A stretch of DNA of 64,000 nucleotides from an uncultured Candidatus Entotheonella sp. (lineage in GTDB: Bacteria; Tectomicrobia; Entotheonellia; Entotheonellales; Entotheonellaceae), in the NCBI GenBank assembly GCA_951828535.1, contig OX639990.1, positions 1,103,300 to 1,167,299 of the forward strand, in the 5' to 3' direction. A program made the translations under genes and the position numbers. The notes beneath the pieces were generated by a model, which did not search any database, was not told the origin of the DNA, and worked only from the letters and a program-made list of their open reading frames with translations. Positions 26,781-36,848 of this stretch are shown piece after piece (position 1 is the first letter of the stretch; every line of letters begins with the position of its first letter).

Positions 26781-27950
26781 GTGAAACGGCGCCGTCGAAC
26801 CTTTTTGGCAATTCTTGCGCTGTTCCTGTGCCTGCGGCCCGGCGCGGCGGAACTGGACCTCGCCGATTCCCATGAGGCCGCCCCCGAGCTACCTTTCGGC
26901 ATCATGAGAGACGCCGTGCAGGAGGCGTTGCATCTGCGTTTTGTCCAGGCTCACGACGCCGTCAGCCGTGCGGAACCGGATGGCCGAGAGACCCTTGAAA
27001 CGCAATTGACGCGGGGCATCATAGCCTATCTGCAAACGCATTGGCAAACCCGCCAGCGCCCCCCGGCACACGTCACCGCACGCAAGCTTTTCGCGCAAAT
27101 TCTGCAAGATGGTCAGCGCCAACTCGCCGAGTCGCCCCGCCAAGGCCGGCTGCAATTGCTCGCGGGACTGGCCGCCGTTTTTGATGCCCTGCTGCCGCAG
27201 CACGATGCGCCATGGACCCCACTGCAACTCGCCGCGCAAGGACGTTCACGGCTGGAGAAATCACTCCTGTCCCACGAGGCCATGAGCGATGCCCATCTGG
27301 GTCTGGGGATGCTTTACTTCGTCGGGGACGGCGTCCCATCTCTGGTGCAGCGCTTGCTGGGCGGCACCGCCCTGCAAGGTCCCGAGGACGCCGTCCATCA
27401 TTTCCGGCGCGCCGCCGAGACCGGACGATTCAGCCAGGATTTGGCGCGGACGTTCCTGCTCCAACTGTACGTCGCGGAGAAGCGCTACCCAGAAGCCATC
27501 GCCCTCGGCCAGTCGTTGCGCCAGGCGTATCCCGGCAACGGCTACTTCAGTCTGCTGACCGGACGCAGCCAGTTCGAGCACGGCGATAAAGCGCAAGCAG
27601 CCGCCACGCTGAGCGCCTTGGCAACGACCCTAGCGGAGCGGCCTGAGACCCTCGTCGGTACGGATGAACGGTTTGACTTGTATTACACCTGGGGCCGGGC
27701 CCTGCTCGACACCAACCAGCCCGAATTGGCTTTCGAGGCGTTTCGCGGCGCCATCAATAACGACCCGCGTACAACCCGGGACGAAAGCCTGTGGGCGAAG
27801 TTCCACCTGGCGACCCTGTACGAGCAACGCGGGTCGGTCGAAACCGCTCGCCAACTCTACTGCACCTTGTTGCGAGAACGCGACGTCGACAACCTGCACA
27901 GCCAAGCCGAGCATCGCCTCTCACGCCTGGGGTCACGCCGGTGCGGTTGA
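26781..27950 (+). CDS. Exported TPR-repeat protein
   Basis: 389 residues from a GTG at 26781, seven bases after GGAG. The N-terminus KRRRRTFLAILALFLCLRPG followed by AAE is a signal peptide with a likely signal peptidase I site. The mature part is helical with TPR-like pairs: LGLGMLYFVGDGV, DAVHHFRRAAETG, RYPEAIALGQSL, LYYTWGRALLDTNQPELAFEAF and AKFHLATLYEQRGSVETARQLY. It probably acts as a periplasmic scaffold. It is divergent from the small zinc-ribbon gene. No closer function is recognised. Confidence 0.75.
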   Translation: MKRRRRTFLAILALFLCLRPGAAELDLADSHEAAPELPFGIMRDAVQEALHLRFVQAHDAVSRAEPDGRETLETQLTRGIIAYLQTHWQTRQRPPAHVTARKLFAQILQDGQRQLAESPRQGRLQLLAGLAAVFDALLPQHDAPWTPLQLAAQGRSRLEKSLLSHEAMSDAHLGLGMLYFVGDGVPSLVQRLLGGTALQGPEDAVHHFRRAAETGRFSQDLARTFLLQLYVAEKRYPEAIALGQSLRQAYPGNGYFSLLTGRSQFEHGDKAQAAATLSALATTLAERPETLVGTDERFDLYYTWGRALLDTNQPELAFEAFRGAINNDPRTTRDESLWAKFHLATLYEQRGSVETARQLYCTLLRERDVDNLHSQAEHRLSRLGSRRCG

Positions 27951-28023
27951 ATCCCGGACCACCGCCAGCCATCTGGTGTCGACAACGGCGAGCGCCATAT
28001 TGAAAACAAGGAAAGGAGTGGAA

Positions 28024-28854
28024 GTGGAAAACGATGCGGAGTATTTCCCGCCGCGTTTGCGGGGGCAAGTGGCCTTGATAACCGGGGCGGGACGCGGGTT
28101 GGGACGAGCCTACGCGCTGCGGCTGGCGCAATTGGGCGCCGATATCGTCGTCAATGACGTCGATCTGGCTTCCGCCGAACAGGTCAGCGAACCCCTGACA
28201 GCCGGCTCGGTGGCGGAAGAAATCCGCCAACTGGGACGGCAAGCCATCGGCATTACCGCCGATGTCACTTGCGAGACCGCGGTCGAGCGGATGGTGGACG
28301 AAGCTCTATCCTCGTTCGGTCAAATCGACATTCTGATCAACAACGCCGGCGGCGGGCGCGGCAGCCAAAGCGTAACCCAGTGCCCGCCCGAGGTCTGGGA
28401 CACGGTAATGGCGAAAAACCTGCACTCGGCCTTCTTGTGTTGCCGTGCCGTCGGCCGTCACATGCAACAGCGCCGCCGCGGCAAGATCATCAACGTCGCC
28501 TCGGTAGCCGGCTTGCGGCCATTGATGCCGGTGCTCGCCCCCTACGCCGTGGCGAAAGCGGGTGTCATTCAACTGACCCGCGCGCTGGCCCTGGAACTCG
28601 CGTCATACGGCATCAACGTCAACGCCATCGCACCCGGATACGTGGCAACCGTCAATTGGATGGGCGGGCTGGGGAAAATTCAGGACGAGCTGGTCACGCA
28701 GATTCCCATGGGCCGCATCGGCCGATCCGAGGATTGCGCCAAGGTGATCGAGTTTCTCGCCACGGACCTGTCGGATTTCGTCACCGGTCAGGTGATCAGC
28801 GTGGACGGCGGCATGGGGCATCTCAACCCGGCCTACATGGGGCAGGCTTATTGA
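28024..28854 (+). CDS. Short-chain dehydrogenase/reductase
   Basis: 276 residues from a GTG after GGAG (another GTG lies six bases earlier). Classical SDR motifs: VALITGAGRGLGRAYALRLA, an acidic cofactor site VVNDVDLASAE, DILINNAGGG, INVASVAGLRP and YAVAKAGVIQLTRALALELA. The Asp after the second strand suggests NAD(H). NVNAIAPGYV and FVTGQVISVDGGMG complete the fold. It converges with the next gene, overlapping by seven bases. The substrate is unknown. Confidence 0.88.
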   Translation: MENDAEYFPPRLRGQVALITGAGRGLGRAYALRLAQLGADIVVNDVDLASAEQVSEPLTAGSVAEEIRQLGRQAIGITADVTCETAVERMVDEALSSFGQIDILINNAGGGRGSQSVTQCPPEVWDTVMAKNLHSAFLCCRAVGRHMQQRRRGKIINVASVAGLRPLMPVLAPYAVAKAGVIQLTRALALELASYGINVNAIAPGYVATVNWMGGLGKIQDELVTQIPMGRIGRSEDCAKVIEFLATDLSDFVTGQVISVDGGMGHLNPAYMGQAY

Positions 28855-29957
28855 GCCGCGGCCTGCTGGCAGCGAAACCCGACGAAGTTCGCCGAAATAC
28901 CCGGTAGCAGGACCGACCGCACGCCGCAACCGACGTGACGCGAATCGCTGGCGCCGGAGCCGCCGCACAACACGCGGCCGCCCCGGTCGTTCGTCGTGCC
29001 GCTCCACTCCAAAACGTTACCGGCCAGATCGTAGACGCCGTACGGACTCGGTGTCTGAGGCATGTCCCCCACGGCAACCGGCAGGGTGAAGGACAACTGC
29101 CCGGTTCCCTCCCCCGCAAGCGGCTCGCTGCCCCACGGAAAGGCGCGGCCGTCAATGCCCCGGCATGCTTTGTCCCACTGCGGCTCCTCGGGAAGCGATT
29201 TGCCGGCCCAGCGGCAATACGCGTCCGCCTCATACCACGTTACGCCAACCACGGGTTGCTGGGCGGCATTGAAATCCTCGTTGTTCCAATAGCTGGGCTG
29301 CTCACGTTTCTTGCTTTCGCGCCAAGCCCACCCTTCCGGCAGCCAGTAGCTGGCCTCGGCATACCCACCGCCGGCGATGAAGCGCTGGTATTCGGCATTG
29401 GTCACCTCGTACACGTCTATGGCGAATGCCTCCAGCGCCGCCGTCGTGCCGTCGCCGCGCTGAAAGGCGCCGGCCGGAATGCGCACCATGTCTTCCATTG
29501 ACGGCATTAAGGGCATTTCGGACGCCGCAGGCTCCACGTCAAACGTCGCCACCAAGTCGCGGTAGGTCACCAAGGCGAGTTGTTGCTGCGCCGTCAGACC
29601 GCTCACATAGGCTTGCACGTGGGTGTCGGCGCCAGGATCCGGCTCGCAATCTTCCCGCCATAAAATGAGTCCCTCGCCCGCCGTTCGGGAGACCAACAAC
29701 AGGTTCCCGCTCAAGCCCAGATAATGCTGCAACACGATGAAGAGTTTCTCTTGTTGGCGGTCCGGTCGAACCCCGGTGGCAGCCGCCTCAATCATGGCAT
29801 CCAGCACCCGGTCATTCAGCACGACGTCCGTCGCAGCATCACGGGCACACGCCGGTAAATCAGACGACTGCATATCCTGCGACCACGCATCGCTACCCAG
29901 CATAAGAACCAAACCCAATGCCGCGCCAATCATCCATCCTGACCTGCTATGATTCAC
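28848..29957 (-). CDS. Exported SUMF1/EgtB/PvdO-fold protein (sulfatase-modifying-factor domain)
   Basis: 369 residues with a signal peptide (GWMIGAALGLVLMLGSDAWS). Residues 25-150 are a unique helical part. From MVRIPAGAFQRGD to VGFRCQQ is a sulfatase-modifying-factor domain: IDVYEVTNAEYQRFI, PVVGVTWYEADAYCRWAGKSLPEE, WDKACRGIDGRAFPWG, YGVYDLAGNVLEWSG and RVLCGGSGA. The GGSxLCxxxYC cysteine pair of true formylglycine-generating enzymes is not present (GGSGASDSRHVGC here), so sulfatase activation is doubtful. Confidence 0.78.
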   Translation of the reverse strand: MNHSRSGWMIGAALGLVLMLGSDAWSQDMQSSDLPACARDAATDVVLNDRVLDAMIEAAATGVRPDRQQEKLFIVLQHYLGLSGNLLLVSRTAGEGLILWREDCEPDPGADTHVQAYVSGLTAQQQLALVTYRDLVATFDVEPAASEMPLMPSMEDMVRIPAGAFQRGDGTTAALEAFAIDVYEVTNAEYQRFIAGGGYAEASYWLPEGWAWRESKKREQPSYWNNEDFNAAQQPVVGVTWYEADAYCRWAGKSLPEEPQWDKACRGIDGRAFPWGSEPLAGEGTGQLSFTLPVAVGDMPQTPSPYGVYDLAGNVLEWSGTTNDRGGRVLCGGSGASDSRHVGCGVRSVLLPGISANFVGFRCQQAAAQ

Positions 29958-30287
29958 ACCACTCCCTCACTTCAAGAAAGTCAAAACCTCTGATTCCCTC
30001 TGCTCTGAGGAAACGTCAAAACAGCCAATGTAGAGAACCCACATGGCCCTGTCAATTTGCCGCAACGCAACGGAGTTCCTAACACTCCCACGGACCCGGA
30101 AACGTCTGCAGACACCCTCCTTCCCCGCTTGGTCGCGCGGCATTTGCGCCCCTAAAAGCGCTCTGTTATTCTAGCCGTCCTGAGCTAACCCCCGCTCTGT
30201 GACAATTGGAAATTTCCGTTTGCCCGACCCTGGTCCCAGGCGTGAGATATTGTCCTCTTTGGTGTGTAACACGAAGGAGATATCTCA
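29958..30287. other. 330-base intergenic region
   Basis: This spacer separates the exported SUMF-fold gene (minus) from the more AT-rich gene at 30288 (plus). It holds a perfect 10-base palindrome GGAAATTTCC near 30208-30217 and a weak promoter-like pair, TTGCGC and TATTCT, 17 bases apart near 30145-30173. AAGGAG stands ten bases before the 30288 ATG. Nothing else was recognised. Confidence 0.4.
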
Positions 30288-31049
30288 ATGAATCGTCCTT
30301 TCATTCACGGGATCAACTTTGAGGAACGTCTACGCACCAAACTTGAAGCGTTGGGATGCCGTATCTACTACGACCAAACGTACGATCACCAGTACAAGCT
30401 CGACTTCATCGTGAACGGCTTTCGAGATGTGGCACGGCTACCGGAGCATATCGGCATGCAAATCACGGCCAATAAAGACGATGTGACAAAGCAGCGTGAC
30501 TTCGCTTACGTTCAAAAGAAAAACATCATCGTTCCTAAAGCGGTGTATTTGGAAGCCGACCCTACGGCTGATATTGAACAAGGGGCTGCCACGCTGGTCT
30601 ATGCCGCACTCTTGACGCTGGTGTTCAATCGTGCTTACAAGTATCGTCGCGTCGTTGGTTTACGGCTGACCCGTAACTTCTCTTTCGAGTTCTTCGATCT
30701 CGAAGAGAATATCCGACGCTTGCAAGACATGGAAAAAACCATCAAATCTCCGCGAGCCGTGACGCTCAGCGAAGAGTTGTTGCAGGGGAAGATCATCAAC
30801 TTTAATAAAGAAAAGGGGTATGGATTTATTGAATGTGAGAGTCGGCCAAACAATGTCTTCTTCCACATCAGGAATGACGTTGATGAAGAAGTCCTGACAC
30901 GGATTGAAGCAGTTCAAGAAGAATCAACAGGCTGGCGGCAGTTGGACATTCCGGTATCATTCCGGGAAAAATCAGTTATTCGGTTCGGGGAAGATAAACC
31001 TGCCGCTTTCGATATCAAGCTATCCGCCCAAACGCCTACGGGTATTTAA
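30288..31049 (+). CDS. Unknown protein: possible nuclease-like N-domain fused to a cold-shock domain
   Basis: 253 residues. Residues about 160-245 look like a cold-shock/S1-type domain: GKIINFNKEKGYGFIE (RNP1-like KGYGFI, 176-181) and NNVFFHI (RNP2-like, 189-194), so RNA or ssDNA binding is likely. Residues 1-145 begin INFEERLRTKLEALGCRIYY and run through KLDFIVNG to IGMQITANK. The helix-Glu, Asp39 and Gln58-x-Thr60 layout recalls a PD-(D/E)xK core with a replaced catalytic Lys, but this is only a guess. The gene is visibly more AT-rich than its neighbours, suggesting transfer. The ribosome-binding site is AAGGAG. Confidence 0.6.
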   Translation: MNRPFIHGINFEERLRTKLEALGCRIYYDQTYDHQYKLDFIVNGFRDVARLPEHIGMQITANKDDVTKQRDFAYVQKKNIIVPKAVYLEADPTADIEQGAATLVYAALLTLVFNRAYKYRRVVGLRLTRNFSFEFFDLEENIRRLQDMEKTIKSPRAVTLSEELLQGKIINFNKEKGYGFIECESRPNNVFFHIRNDVDEEVLTRIEAVQEESTGWRQLDIPVSFREKSVIRFGEDKPAAFDIKLSAQTPTGI

Positions 31050-31164
31050 TCTCTCACCCAGGCTACTGAAGAGCCTATCTCCTCTTACGGATCAGCGCAG
31101 CGCAAACGAAACCACGATTCTGTCCGACGCTGGCGTACGCGCGGCAAGCCGAATCCCCTGTTCT

Positions 31165-32304
31165 TCACGGCAACGCCTGGAGGGTTACCGGCATGCTGCG
31201 GCGCTGGGCGTTGCGGATGAAGGTCACCTGTACGGTAGCGCCCACCTCGAAGGCCGCCAAGGCGTCGTGGAAATCGTTCAGGGATGCCACCGGGTGCGTC
31301 TCCACGCTCACAATGACATCACCCAGAACCAACCTGCCTTGCGCGTCGCGTCCGGTGCCATGCAGCCCGGCGGCCTCCGCGGCGCCGGACTCGATCACGT
31401 CGAGTACCAGAACGCCGGACAGGCCCAGCCGCCGCGCCGTGTCGTCGTCGGCAAGGCGCGCACCGATGCCCGGACGCACCACCCTGCCGTGACGCAACAA
31501 CTGCGGCACAACCCGATTGACGGTATCCACCGGCACCGCAAAACCGATGCCGGCGCTGGAACCCGACGGGCTGTAAATTGCCGTGTTGACACCGATCAGC
31601 CGGCTGGCGCTGTCCAGCAACGGGCCGCCCGAATTGCCCGGATTGATCGCCGCGTCCGTCTGAATGACGCCCGTGATCGTCCGTCCCGTAACCGAGGTAA
31701 TCTCCCGTCCCAGCGCGCTGATGATGCCGGTCGTCAGCGTTTGATCCAGCCCGAACGGGTTGCCGATGGCGAACACCTTCTGCCCAACCTGCAGACCGGT
31801 GGAGGTGCCAACCGCAATCGGGCGCAGGCGATGGCTCGGCGCGTTGATGTACAGCATGGCAAGGTCCTGATCGGGCGCCGCACCGGCCAGGCGCGCCTCC
31901 CACGTCGTGTGGTCCGCCAGAGTTACCCGGGCGGCGCTGGCGCCTTGAATGACGTGAAAATTCGTGATGATGTGCCCCTCGTCGTCCCACACGAACCCCG
32001 ATCCGGTACCCTGCGGAATTTCGAACATGTTGAGGCTGTAGCGATCCGGCCGTAGCGCCACCGTCGTGATGTAAACGACGGACGGCGAGGCATTGCGGAA
32101 CAGCTCAATCGTGGTCTGCTCGTCCTGCGCCAGTTCGCCCCGCGGCGTGATGGCCCGCGGCACCGCGTCGGGGTCGTACACGCCGACGTCGAAGCGGTTC
32201 ACGAACAGCCAGACAAGCGCCAGAAGGAGAAGCCCCAAGGCCCACAGGCGCCAACGCCTGACGGACTCGTAGGAAGAACGTTGCGGATCGTCAGAGGGAT
32301 GCAT
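31165..32304 (-). CDS. HtrA/DegS-type serine protease with one PDZ domain
   Basis: 379 residues. A single N-terminal membrane anchor ([18 protein letters not shown]) precedes a trypsin-like domain with the triad in HIITNFHVI (His), DQDLAMLYI (Asp) and GNSGGPLLD (Ser). One PDZ domain ([36 protein letters not shown]) ends the protein. An anchored protease with one PDZ resembles DegS or HhoA, which handle envelope stress. It is transcribed away from rpiA. Confidence 0.92.
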   Translation of the reverse strand: MHPSDDPQRSSYESVRRWRLWALGLLLLALVWLFVNRFDVGVYDPDAVPRAITPRGELAQDEQTTIELFRNASPSVVYITTVALRPDRYSLNMFEIPQGTGSGFVWDDEGHIITNFHVIQGASAARVTLADHTTWEARLAGAAPDQDLAMLYINAPSHRLRPIAVGTSTGLQVGQKVFAIGNPFGLDQTLTTGIISALGREITSVTGRTITGVIQTDAAINPGNSGGPLLDSASRLIGVNTAIYSPSGSSAGIGFAVPVDTVNRVVPQLLRHGRVVRPGIGARLADDDTARRLGLSGVLVLDVIESGAAEAAGLHGTGRDAQGRLVLGDVIVSVETHPVASLNDFHDALAAFEVGATVQVTFIRNAQRRSMPVTLQALP

Positions 32305-32388
32305 GGCTTTTCGTCTCCAGGTACAGGTAGCGGATGGAGTATTCTAGGAACGCCGAAGGCAAACCGCCATAATACAGAGGAAACAGCC

Positions 32389-33117
32389 ATGAACGACAGC
32401 AACTCCGACACCCAGCAACTGCTGAAAAGCGCCGTCGGACAGGCCGCCGCTGCCCGTGTGGCGTCCGGCAGTGTGATCGGACTCGGCACCGGCTCCACCG
32501 CGGCGTTCGCCATCGAGCACCTCGGCCGGCGTTTGCGGGCGGGCGACCTCACGGACGTTCGCGGCGTTCCCACGTCTTTCGACGCCGCCAACCTGGCAAG
32601 ACGCAACGGCATTCCCCTCACTACCATGGACGACACGCCCCGAATCCACGTCGCCATCGACGGCGCCGACGAGGTGGACCCGCACCTGGCATTGATCAAA
32701 GGCGGCGGCGCGGCCCATACCCAGGAAAAGATCATCGACGCCCACGCCGATCTGTTCATCGTCATCGTCGACGACAAGAAACTGGTGCAGCGGCTCGGCT
32801 CCACGTTCGCCGTGCCCGTCGAGTTGCTGCCGATGGCCGTCGTACCCGTAACACGCGCCATCGAGCGCTTGGGCGGCCACCCTCAACTGCGCATGGGCGC
32901 GAAGAAAATAGGCCCTCTGATCACCGACCAGGGCAACATGCTGCTGGACGTCACCTTCGATGCCATCGACGACCCCGCGCACCTCGAACGGACTTTGAAC
33001 AACATCCCCGGCGTTGTCGAAAACGGCCTGTTCGTGGGCCTCGCCGACCTGGTACTGGTGGGCGAGATCGTCGACGGCGAGACGCACGTTCGGGAACTGT
33101 CCCGCTCCACAGCATGA
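32389..33117 (+). CDS. rpiA: Ribose-5-phosphate isomerase A
   Basis: 242 residues; interconverts ribose 5-phosphate and ribulose 5-phosphate. Key motifs are [35 protein letters not shown] with the catalytic Asp region, [17 protein letters not shown] and GNMLLDVTF. The ATG at 32389 follows AGAGGA; the longer open frame reaches into the htrA spacer. It is divergent from the HtrA-type gene by 84 bases. Confidence 0.96.
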   Translation: MNDSNSDTQQLLKSAVGQAAAARVASGSVIGLGTGSTAAFAIEHLGRRLRAGDLTDVRGVPTSFDAANLARRNGIPLTTMDDTPRIHVAIDGADEVDPHLALIKGGGAAHTQEKIIDAHADLFIVIVDDKKLVQRLGSTFAVPVELLPMAVVPVTRAIERLGGHPQLRMGAKKIGPLITDQGNMLLDVTFDAIDDPAHLERTLNNIPGVVENGLFVGLADLVLVGEIVDGETHVRELSRSTA

Positions 33118-33184
33118 GTGGCCCGGCGCCGTTTGCGACACCCCGGCCAACCCGCTACAATGGCCGCCTTTTCAGGAGAAAAGC

Positions 33185-34135
33185 ATGGCAAGCATCAAGA
33201 TGGGCATTGGCCTGGGGCTGTGGCACCAGGGCATGCCGGACGCCGCAACGCTGTTCGAGTACATCGACAAAGCCGAAGCCTGGGGGGTCGATTCCGTCTG
33301 GCTCAGCGACCACATGATGGGAAACCGCGAAGAGGTGGCCATCGTTCCCATGATGGCGGCGATCGCGGCGCGTACCCAGCGCCTCAAATTCGGCCCCAGC
33401 GTCATGATGATGCCCCTCCGCCACCCCATTGCGGTGGCCCGCGAGGTGGCCACCCTGGCCTACCTGTCGAACGGACGCATGATCATGGCCGCCGGGCTCG
33501 GCGCCGACAAGCAGGAAGCCGAGGCCTTCAAGGTGCCGCTCAAGGCGCGCGGCGGCATGACCGACGAAAGCATCGCTATCCTGCGCCGCTTGTGGCAGGA
33601 ATCTGACGTCACCCACCACGGTAAGCATTACCAGTTCGAGCACGTAACGATCACCCCACGCCCACAACAGAAAATCGACATCTGGATCGGCGGGCGCAGT
33701 GACGCCGCGCTCAAACGGGTGGCCCGCGTCGGCGACGGCTGGTTCGCCTCCTTCGTCACGCCGCAGGAATTCGCCGAGGGCATCGAAAAAATCGCCGCTT
33801 TTGCGCAGGAATACGGACGGCAGCCCGAGAACATCGAGTCCGGCAGCATTGTCTTCTGCCACGTTGATCCGGACGGCGACAAGGCCCGGCGGGACTTCGC
33901 CGCCTTTTTTGCCGGCAACCTTCGCCGGCCGCCGGAAATGATGCTCGGACGTAGCGCCGTGGGAACACCCGATGAATGCCGCGAAATCCTACAGCGGTAT
34001 TGCGAGCACGGTTTGACCAAGTACGCCCTGTGGCCAGCCTGCCCGCCCGACCAGCTCATTCGGCAACTGGCCTTCTACGCGCAAGAGATCATGCCCTGTT
34101 TCGAGCGCCGTAACGCGCCCGTCCTGGCGTCGTAA
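33185..34135 (+). CDS. Luciferase-like flavin/F420-dependent oxidoreductase (LLM class)
   Basis: 316 residues of the bacterial luciferase-like TIM-barrel family. Visible are the initial strand KMGIGLGLWHQGMPDAA, VDSVWLSDHMMGN, RLKFGPSVMMMPLRHPIAVAREVATL, MIMAAGLGADKQEAEAF and IDIWIGGRSDAALKRVARVGDGW. Such proteins use FMN or F420; the substrate is open. A ribosome-binding site AGGAG precedes ATG 33185. It starts 67 bases after rpiA. Confidence 0.85.
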   Translation: MASIKMGIGLGLWHQGMPDAATLFEYIDKAEAWGVDSVWLSDHMMGNREEVAIVPMMAAIAARTQRLKFGPSVMMMPLRHPIAVAREVATLAYLSNGRMIMAAGLGADKQEAEAFKVPLKARGGMTDESIAILRRLWQESDVTHHGKHYQFEHVTITPRPQQKIDIWIGGRSDAALKRVARVGDGWFASFVTPQEFAEGIEKIAAFAQEYGRQPENIESGSIVFCHVDPDGDKARRDFAAFFAGNLRRPPEMMLGRSAVGTPDECREILQRYCEHGLTKYALWPACPPDQLIRQLAFYAQEIMPCFERRNAPVLAS

Positions 34136-34167
34136 GCGCCGGACGGTCCGCCGCGGAAGGTACCCAC

Positions 34168-35096
34168 ATGCGCCCCTTCCATTCTCCCCAATGGCCACGG
34201 CCCCTTGGCCCTACCTGGAATCCTTCGGAACCCGAATGGACGGCCATCCCCACGATGGCCGCAGCGGTGCCCACTCGTCGGTCCTACATCCTGCACGCGC
34301 TGCTATTTCTTGCCACTCTGGCCACAACCGTCGCCGCGGGCATGGTGTGGGAGGGCCTCAATCCATTGGCGCAGCCGGGTCTCTTCTATCTCGGCCTGCC
34401 CTACGCCGCTACGCTCATGGCCATCCTCCTGTGCCACGAAATGGGGCATTACCTGACGGCCCGCTACTACGGCATGGACGTGACTTTGCCGTACTTCATT
34501 CCCTCGCCGATTCCGCCAGTGGGGACCTTCGGCGCCTTCATTCGCATGAAATCGCCGCCGCTCAACCGGCGCGCCTTGCTTTACGTCGCCGCAGCCGGGC
34601 CCATCGCCGGCTTTTGCGTGGCCCTGCCCGCCATGCTCTACGGCTATGCGACTTCCGACGTGGTGACGAATTCGCAGGTGGGATTCGGCTTCAGGCTGGG
34701 AGAACCGCTGTTGCTGCAGATGATCAGCCAGGCCGTGGTCGGCTCGCTGCCGCCGGAAACCACGCTGAGCCTCAACAGCGTCGGCATGGCCGCTTGGTTT
34801 GGCATCCTGGTCACGATGTTCAACCTGCTCCCCATGGGCCAACTCGACGGTGGGCACATTGTCTACGCGTTGGTGGGGGGACGCGCCCGCTACGTCACCT
34901 GGGCACTCGTTACCGCGCTCGTGGCCATGGGATTTGTGATGTGGGAAGGCTGGTGGATCTGGGCCTTGATCGGCTTATTCGTCAGTCTCCGCCACCCGAC
35001 GCTTATAGACCCCTACACGACGCTCGACCTCCGCAGCGGGGGCGTCGCCTGCCTCGCCTTTGTCATCTTCATCTTGTGCTTCATGCCGTTGCCGAT

Positions 35097-35121
<25 letters not shown>
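34168..35121 (+). CDS. Site-2-type intramembrane metalloprotease (M50 family)
   Basis: 317 residues with several membrane helices. The zinc motif LLCHEMGHYLTARYYG and the C-terminal NLLPMGQLDGGHIVYAL (Asp ligand) define the family, as do PYFIPSPIPPVGTFGAFI and AAAGPIAGFCVALP. No PDZ domain is evident, unlike RseP, so it belongs to the plant EGY/cyanobacterial-like S2P branch. The N-terminus may start at the internal MAAAVPTRRS instead. It overlaps the convergent hyuB end by 25 bases. Confidence 0.9.
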
Positions 35122-36671
<1,550 letters not shown>

Positions 36672-36710
36672 TTGTAACTCCTTGGGACGGAGTGGCCATG
36701 CGTACATAAT

Positions 36711-36794
36711 GGTCATTCCGGTGCATGCCGGAATCCAGCGACCTGTAGCCTCTGCTCCAGAAAACCCTGGACCCCGGCTTTCGCCGGGGTGACG
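36711..36794. repeat. REP-like palindromic intergenic repeat
   Basis: Two short palindromes lie between hyuA and hyuB: TTCCGGTGCATGCCGGAA and CCCCGGCTTTCGCCGGGG, about 40 bases apart, framed by TCATT and GTGACGG. This form (TCATTCC...GGAATCCAGcg ... CTGGACCCCGGC...GGGGTGACGG) resembles dispersed extragenic palindromes common in GC-rich genomes. It may act as mRNA stabiliser or attenuator inside the operon. Confidence 0.6.
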
Positions 36795-36848
36795 GAAAAC
36801 TCGGGGGCAGGCAGTGCGAGTCGACAGACTGAACCGACCCTTCCTTCA

